Source: Pseudoduganella albidiflava
Lineage (GTDB): Bacteria > Pseudomonadota > Gammaproteobacteria > Burkholderiales > Burkholderiaceae_D
NCBI RefSeq assembly: GCF_004322755.1
Contig: NZ_CP036401.1
Location: forward strand, 6,324,001-6,388,000
Direction: 5' to 3'
DNA length: 64,000 bases
Within the stretch, counting starts at the first letter, position 1; every line of letters begins with the position of its first letter. Positions 61,401 to 64,000 of this stretch are shown here, one piece after another. The notes under the pieces were generated by a model. The model searched no databases. It had not been told where the DNA came from and worked only from the letters and a program-made list of their open reading frames with translations. The position numbers and the translations under genes were made by a program.

Positions 61401-64000
61401 CCACGCCGGCATAGTCGAGCGCATGGCCCGCCGCCCACAGGTTGCCCAGGGCGGCCAGCAGGAAGCGGTCGGCGGGCAGCGCATCCTGCGGATGGCGCAT
61501 CAGGGGCACAGCCACGGCGGCGGGCTTGCCCGCGACGGTTCCGGCGATGTGGCGCACGAAGGTACTGAGCACGCCCGCCGGCCCGGCTTCGACGAGGAAG
61601 CCGCAGCCATCGGCCAGCAGCGTTTCCACGCCGGCCTGGAACAGCACGGGCGACAGCAGGTGACGCACCCAGTAATCGGGATCGGTGGCCTCGGCCGCCG
61701 TCAGCCATGTGCCGGTGACGTTCGACACCACCGGAATCGTTGGCGCCCGCGGTGCGGCCGCGGCGACGGCGGCGCGGAACTGCCCGGCCAGTGGCCGCAT
61801 CATCGCGGAATGGAAGGCATGCGAGGTCTGCAGCCTGCGGCAGCCGGTGCCGGCCGCCTCCAGCTCGGCCGCCAGCGCATCGATGGCCGCCAGCGGACCG
61901 GAAACGACGCTGGCACGCGGGCTGTTGACGGCGGCCAGCTCGATGCCTTCACGCAGGCAGCCACGCGCCTCCGCCTCGCCGCCCCCGATCGACAGCATGG
62001 CGCCGGCCGGCATCGCGTGCATCAGTCGGCCGCGCAGTGCCACCAGGCGCAACGCGTCGTCCAGCGTGAACACGCCGGCCACGGTGGCGGCCACGTATTC
62101 GCCCAGGCTGTGGCCCAGCAGCGCGGCCGGCGCGATCTTCCAGGCCTGCAGCTGCATCGCCAGCGCGTATTCGACGGTGAACAGCGCCGGTTGCGCATGG
62201 CGTGTTTCACGCAGCAGCGCGCTGTCCGCCTCCGTGGGGGCCCCGGCCAGCAGCAGCCGGGCCAGGTCGGTGTCGAGGTGGCGCGCCAGCGTGGCGCAGC
62301 AGGCATCGAACGTATCGCGGAAGACCGTGAACTGCGCATGCAGCTCGCGCGCCATGCCGGCGTACTGCGAACCCTGGCCCGTGAACAGCAAGGCCAGTTT
62401 CTTCGTGGCCGGCAGTGCGGGTGTCTTGCCCGGCTCTTTTGCCAGTTTGTCCAGGTTGCCGATCAGTTCGGCGGCGGTGCGCGCCACCACGGTGCCGCGC
62501 TGGTCGAATGCGCGGCGCCCCTCCTGCAGCGTGAACGCCACGTCGTCCAGGTCCGTTTCCGGGTGGCGCTCGAGGAAGCGGGCCAGCTGGCCGGCGGCGC
62601 GGCCCAGCGCGCCGGGCGTCTTCGCCGACAGCGGGAAGATGCGCAGCTTCTCGCCCGACACGGTGGGCTTGGTGACCGGCGGCTCCTCCAGGATCAGGTG
62701 GGCATTGGTGCCGCCGATGCCGAACGAGCTGACGGCGGCGATCCGCTTGCTGCCGGGCGCCGTGCGCCATTCGTTCAGGCGGTCGTTGACGAAGAACGGC
62801 GTCGCCGGGAAATCGATGCGCGGGTTCGGCGTATCGTAATGCAGGCTGGGAGGCAGCATGCCGGAACGCGCGGCCAGCGCGGCCTTGATCACGCCGGCCA
62901 CGCCTGCAGCGGGCGCCAGGTGGCCCACGTTGGTTTTCACGGAACCGATCGCGCAATAGCCGCTGCGGTCCGTGTGGGCGCGGAAGGCGCGCGTCAGGGC
63001 GGTGATCTCGATCGGGTCGCCCAGCGACGTGCCGGTGCCGTGCGCCTCGATGTAGCCGATGTCGTCCGGGTTGGTGCGGGCGGCCTTCAGCGCCCGCGTC
63101 ACTGCCTCCACCTGGCCATCGATGCCCGGTGCCGTGTAGCCGGCCTTGTGCGAGCCATCGTTGGTGACGGCCGAGCCGCGGATCACCGCGTAGATGTTGT
63201 CGTCGTCCGCCTCGGCATCTTCCAGGCGCTTCAGCACGATGACGCCCACTCCGCCCTCGGAAAACACGGTGCCCTTGGCGCCCGCGTCGAAGGCGCGGAT
63301 GCAGCCATCGTCCGAATTCAGGCTGCCTTCCGTGTAGTGGTAGCCGTGGCCGGCCGGCACGGTGGCCATCGACCCGCCGGCCAGCGACAGGTCGCATTCG
63401 CCGGCGCGCAGCGCCTGGCACGCCATGTGGATCGCCACCAGCGACGTGGAGCACGCCGTCTGCACCGTGACGGAAGGGCCGGTGAGATTGAGCTTGTAGG
63501 CGACGCGGTTGCTGAGGTAGTCCGGTTCGTTGCCGATGCCGGCGATCAGGTCGCGGTCCGATGCGCACATGATCTCGCGGTTGGAATACACATTATTCAG
63601 GAAGTAGCGCGACAGCCCGGTGCCGGCATACACGGCAGCCGTGCCGCGGTAGCCGTCCGGCGCGTAGCCGGCATCTTCCATCGCCGCCCACGACGCTTCC
63701 AGGAACAGCCGCTGCTGCGGATCGATCAGCTCCGCCTCGCTGGGCGAATAGCCGAAGAAGCCGGCATCGAACTTGTCCACGTCCGGCAGGTGGTAGCCGG
63801 CGCCGACCCAGCCGCCGCCGGCCACCTGCCGCTCGACGTAGGGCACGGTCAGGTAGTCGTGGGCATCGATGCCCGCGCGGATTTCCTCCGGCGTGAACTG
63901 GCGCAGCGCGCTGCGGCTTTCGCACAGCATGTTCCAGAAGCTTTCCACGTCGGGCGCGCCCGGGAAGCGGCCGCTGATGCCGATGATCGCGATCTTGCCG
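58468..64000 (-). CDS. Type I polyketide synthase: KS-AT-KR-DH-ACP (N-terminus beyond the window)
   Basis: At least 1843 aa are visible; the frame is open at the window end with GKIAIIGISGRFPGAPD, the KS start. Residues are counted from the GTG-encoded residue at 63948. KS has Cys166 (TACSTSL), His303 (EAHGTGT) and His343 (NVGHL). AT has GHSLGEYV (Ser614) and HAFH (710-713), suggesting malonyl-CoA. KR has TGGLGGLG (1147-1154), Ser about 1293 and Tyr1307 (QADYAAANAF). DH comes after KR, with DHRIHGTPVMPG (His1392) and HPALLDMA (about 1555-1562). ACP has DLGIDSV (Ser1758). There is no ER domain, so an alpha,beta-unsaturated acyl chain is expected to pass to C1 of the NRPS. Domains further upstream cannot be seen. 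Confidence 0.94.
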   Translation of the reverse strand, partial: GKIAIIGISGRFPGAPDVESFWNMLCESRSALRQFTPEEIRAGIDAHDYLTVPYVERQVAGGGWVGAGYHLPDVDKFDAGFFGYSPSEAELIDPQQRLFLEASWAAMEDAGYAPDGYRGTAAVYAGTGLSRYFLNNVYSNREIMCASDRDLIAGIGNEPDYLSNRVAYKLNLTGPSVTVQTACSTSLVAIHMACQALRAGECDLSLAGGSMATVPAGHGYHYTEGSLNSDDGCIRAFDAGAKGTVFSEGGVGVIVLKRLEDAEADDDNIYAVIRGSAVTNDGSHKAGYTAPGIDGQVEAVTRALKAARTNPDDIGYIEAHGTGTSLGDPIEITALTRAFRAHTDRSGYCAIGSVKTNVGHLAPAAGVAGVIKAALAARSGMLPPSLHYDTPNPRIDFPATPFFVNDRLNEWRTAPGSKRIAAVSSFGIGGTNAHLILEEPPVTKPTVSGEKLRIFPLSAKTPGALGRAAGQLARFLERHPETDLDDVAFTLQEGRRAFDQRGTVVARTAAELIGNLDKLAKEPGKTPALPATKKLALLFTGQGSQYAGMARELHAQFTVFRDTFDACCATLARHLDTDLARLLLAGAPTEADSALLRETRHAQPALFTVEYALAMQLQAWKIAPAALLGHSLGEYVAATVAGVFTLDDALRLVALRGRLMHAMPAGAMLSIGGGEAEARGCLREGIELAAVNSPRASVVSGPLAAIDALAAELEAAGTGCRRLQTSHAFHSAMMRPLAGQFRAAVAAAAPRAPTIPVVSNVTGTWLTAAEATDPDYWVRHLLSPVLFQAGVETLLADGCGFLVEAGPAGVLSTFVRHIAGTVAGKPAAVAVPLMRHPQDALPADRFLLAALGNLWAAGHALDYAGVDAFNLGRRIPLPTYPFARERHWMEPPLAPSGSLDAGLRRSADMGEWFHAASWRRQPWLDAVPALAGRKVLLLAHDDAQGNALAAALRGVGATVAWAEPGPAFGVLDDGAYWVRPDQPADWEALARHAGKPDAIVHAWLLPASGGDTVANSGATLELGFHTLLALTQAFGNDAGERLPLLSVASEVFDVQPGEAVDAVKATMLGAHLAIGYEHRAIASRVLDVQDGIQDRVEDRVEDVGRLMLDELARLQAAPHAPAGPADQFVAERHGARWLAHVETMAVPEPAVPATLAAEGTYLVTGGLGGLGLEFADVLVERGARHLVLVGRNTLPPQAEWNAWLAAHPGDAAGHERIRRLQRMAARGAQVATERCDITDPAAVRAMVGRVHGAMPPVRGVVHAAGIAGAGMMALKTRAQADAVLAPKVLGALAVEEALAGQPLDFFVVVSSLFGTIGGIGQADYAAANAFLDAFARSRSARGRRTLSLAYGGWREVGMAVAMGHTPSAPALPAGRTLAHPYLFSRAEEGATLRFTAHLRAQDHWALQDHRIHGTPVMPGTALIEMVRAAWEEAAGGGEGGEGHACTLGDVFFYRPLFVPADRLVTVDVLLQRVGEGYAVEVKEGDSPVLSATVSAGVRAGAPEADLAAIAEECRADVLEFPGGAAAMVGEDGFLELGRHWQVVRRIRLGGRQLLGELALPDGMADDAALGLHPALLDMATGPITGHLLARLDLGLQDEYLPFTYGALAVHGRLGTHLYSHVKFGGISDDRDVIRFDIALYAPDGTVLAEVTDFQLRRVPAGALKAQPAAAAPAVDDGSISPQEGRALFARALSLRNGGHWIVNPHPVDALLRKLRDERIAPAAAPVEKKKVVREDVIAAPPTNPTEEVLVGIIEGALGITPVGIHDNFFDLGIDSVIGIQVVSHARKHGVLLKPNQLFEHQTVAELAAVAEAIGEAPAPQAPAPEPELVAADDLNAVLHALAD

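Overview
The window is about 64 kb of high-GC DNA from a betaproteobacterium, most likely Oxalobacteraceae of the Massilia / Pseudoduganella / Duganella type. This is inferred from the conserved rpoN-lptB-lptA-lptC-kdsC-kdsD-antiporter block at the left edge, the style of the signalling proteins (GGDEF enzymes, a 4HB chemoreceptor with a WEEF tail), and very large RTX proteins and an NRPS/PKS locus in one region. I saw no rRNA, tRNA, CRISPR array, transposase or integrase.

Layout. (1) 1-6.5 kb is envelope core: the 5' end of rpoN, lptB, lptA and lptC (LPS transport), kdsC and kdsD (Kdo synthesis), a divergent KefB/YbaL-type antiporter and a small UPF0060 protein. (2) 6.5-13.6 kb holds a TonB-box/Sel1 protein, a DUF484-GGDEF cyclase paired with a MOSC protein, a NYN/LOTUS-type RNase-like protein, and a secreted NTF2-like protein followed directly by a GT4 glycosyltransferase. 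(3) 13.6-39.7 kb is an RTX region: four calcium-binding repeat proteins (808, 1532, 2211 and 2411 aa, all on the minus strand), a regulator/beta-propeller pair and a complete methyl-accepting chemotaxis protein. (4) 39.7-46 kb has a Pmp3-type peptide, a TerB-like/coiled-coil membrane protein, an exported alpha/beta hydrolase, an AT-rich patch with a DUF4145 gene, and ychF with a clear terminator. (5) 46-64 kb has a Cache-type GGDEF protein, then a minus-strand biosynthetic operon: PKS (KS-AT-KR-DH-ACP, cut by the window end), NRPS (C-A-T-C-A-T-reductase), MbtH, a frameshifted DUF711 gene, a type II thioesterase and an Sfp-type phosphopantetheinyl transferase.

How the parts fit together. The RTX region looks built by duplication. 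All four proteins end in the same ~115-residue cassette, and a 253-residue (759-bp) supermodule recurs in register inside them. The two largest genes share a nearly identical ~980-bp 3' end. Two RTX transcription units carry the same ungapped 45-bp element just upstream of their starts, and beside each copy lies a chemoreceptor gene: one intact, one reduced to a frameshifted 3' remnant. No type I secretion genes are present, so the exporter must be elsewhere.

The NRPS/PKS operon is self-contained for carrier-protein activation (PPTase), editing (TEII) and adenylation support (MbtH). Its terminal reductase domain predicts release as an aldehyde or alcohol rather than an acid or lactone. Intergenic regions carry at least two structured repeat families, one of them a ~230-nt multi-hairpin element with a shorter second copy.
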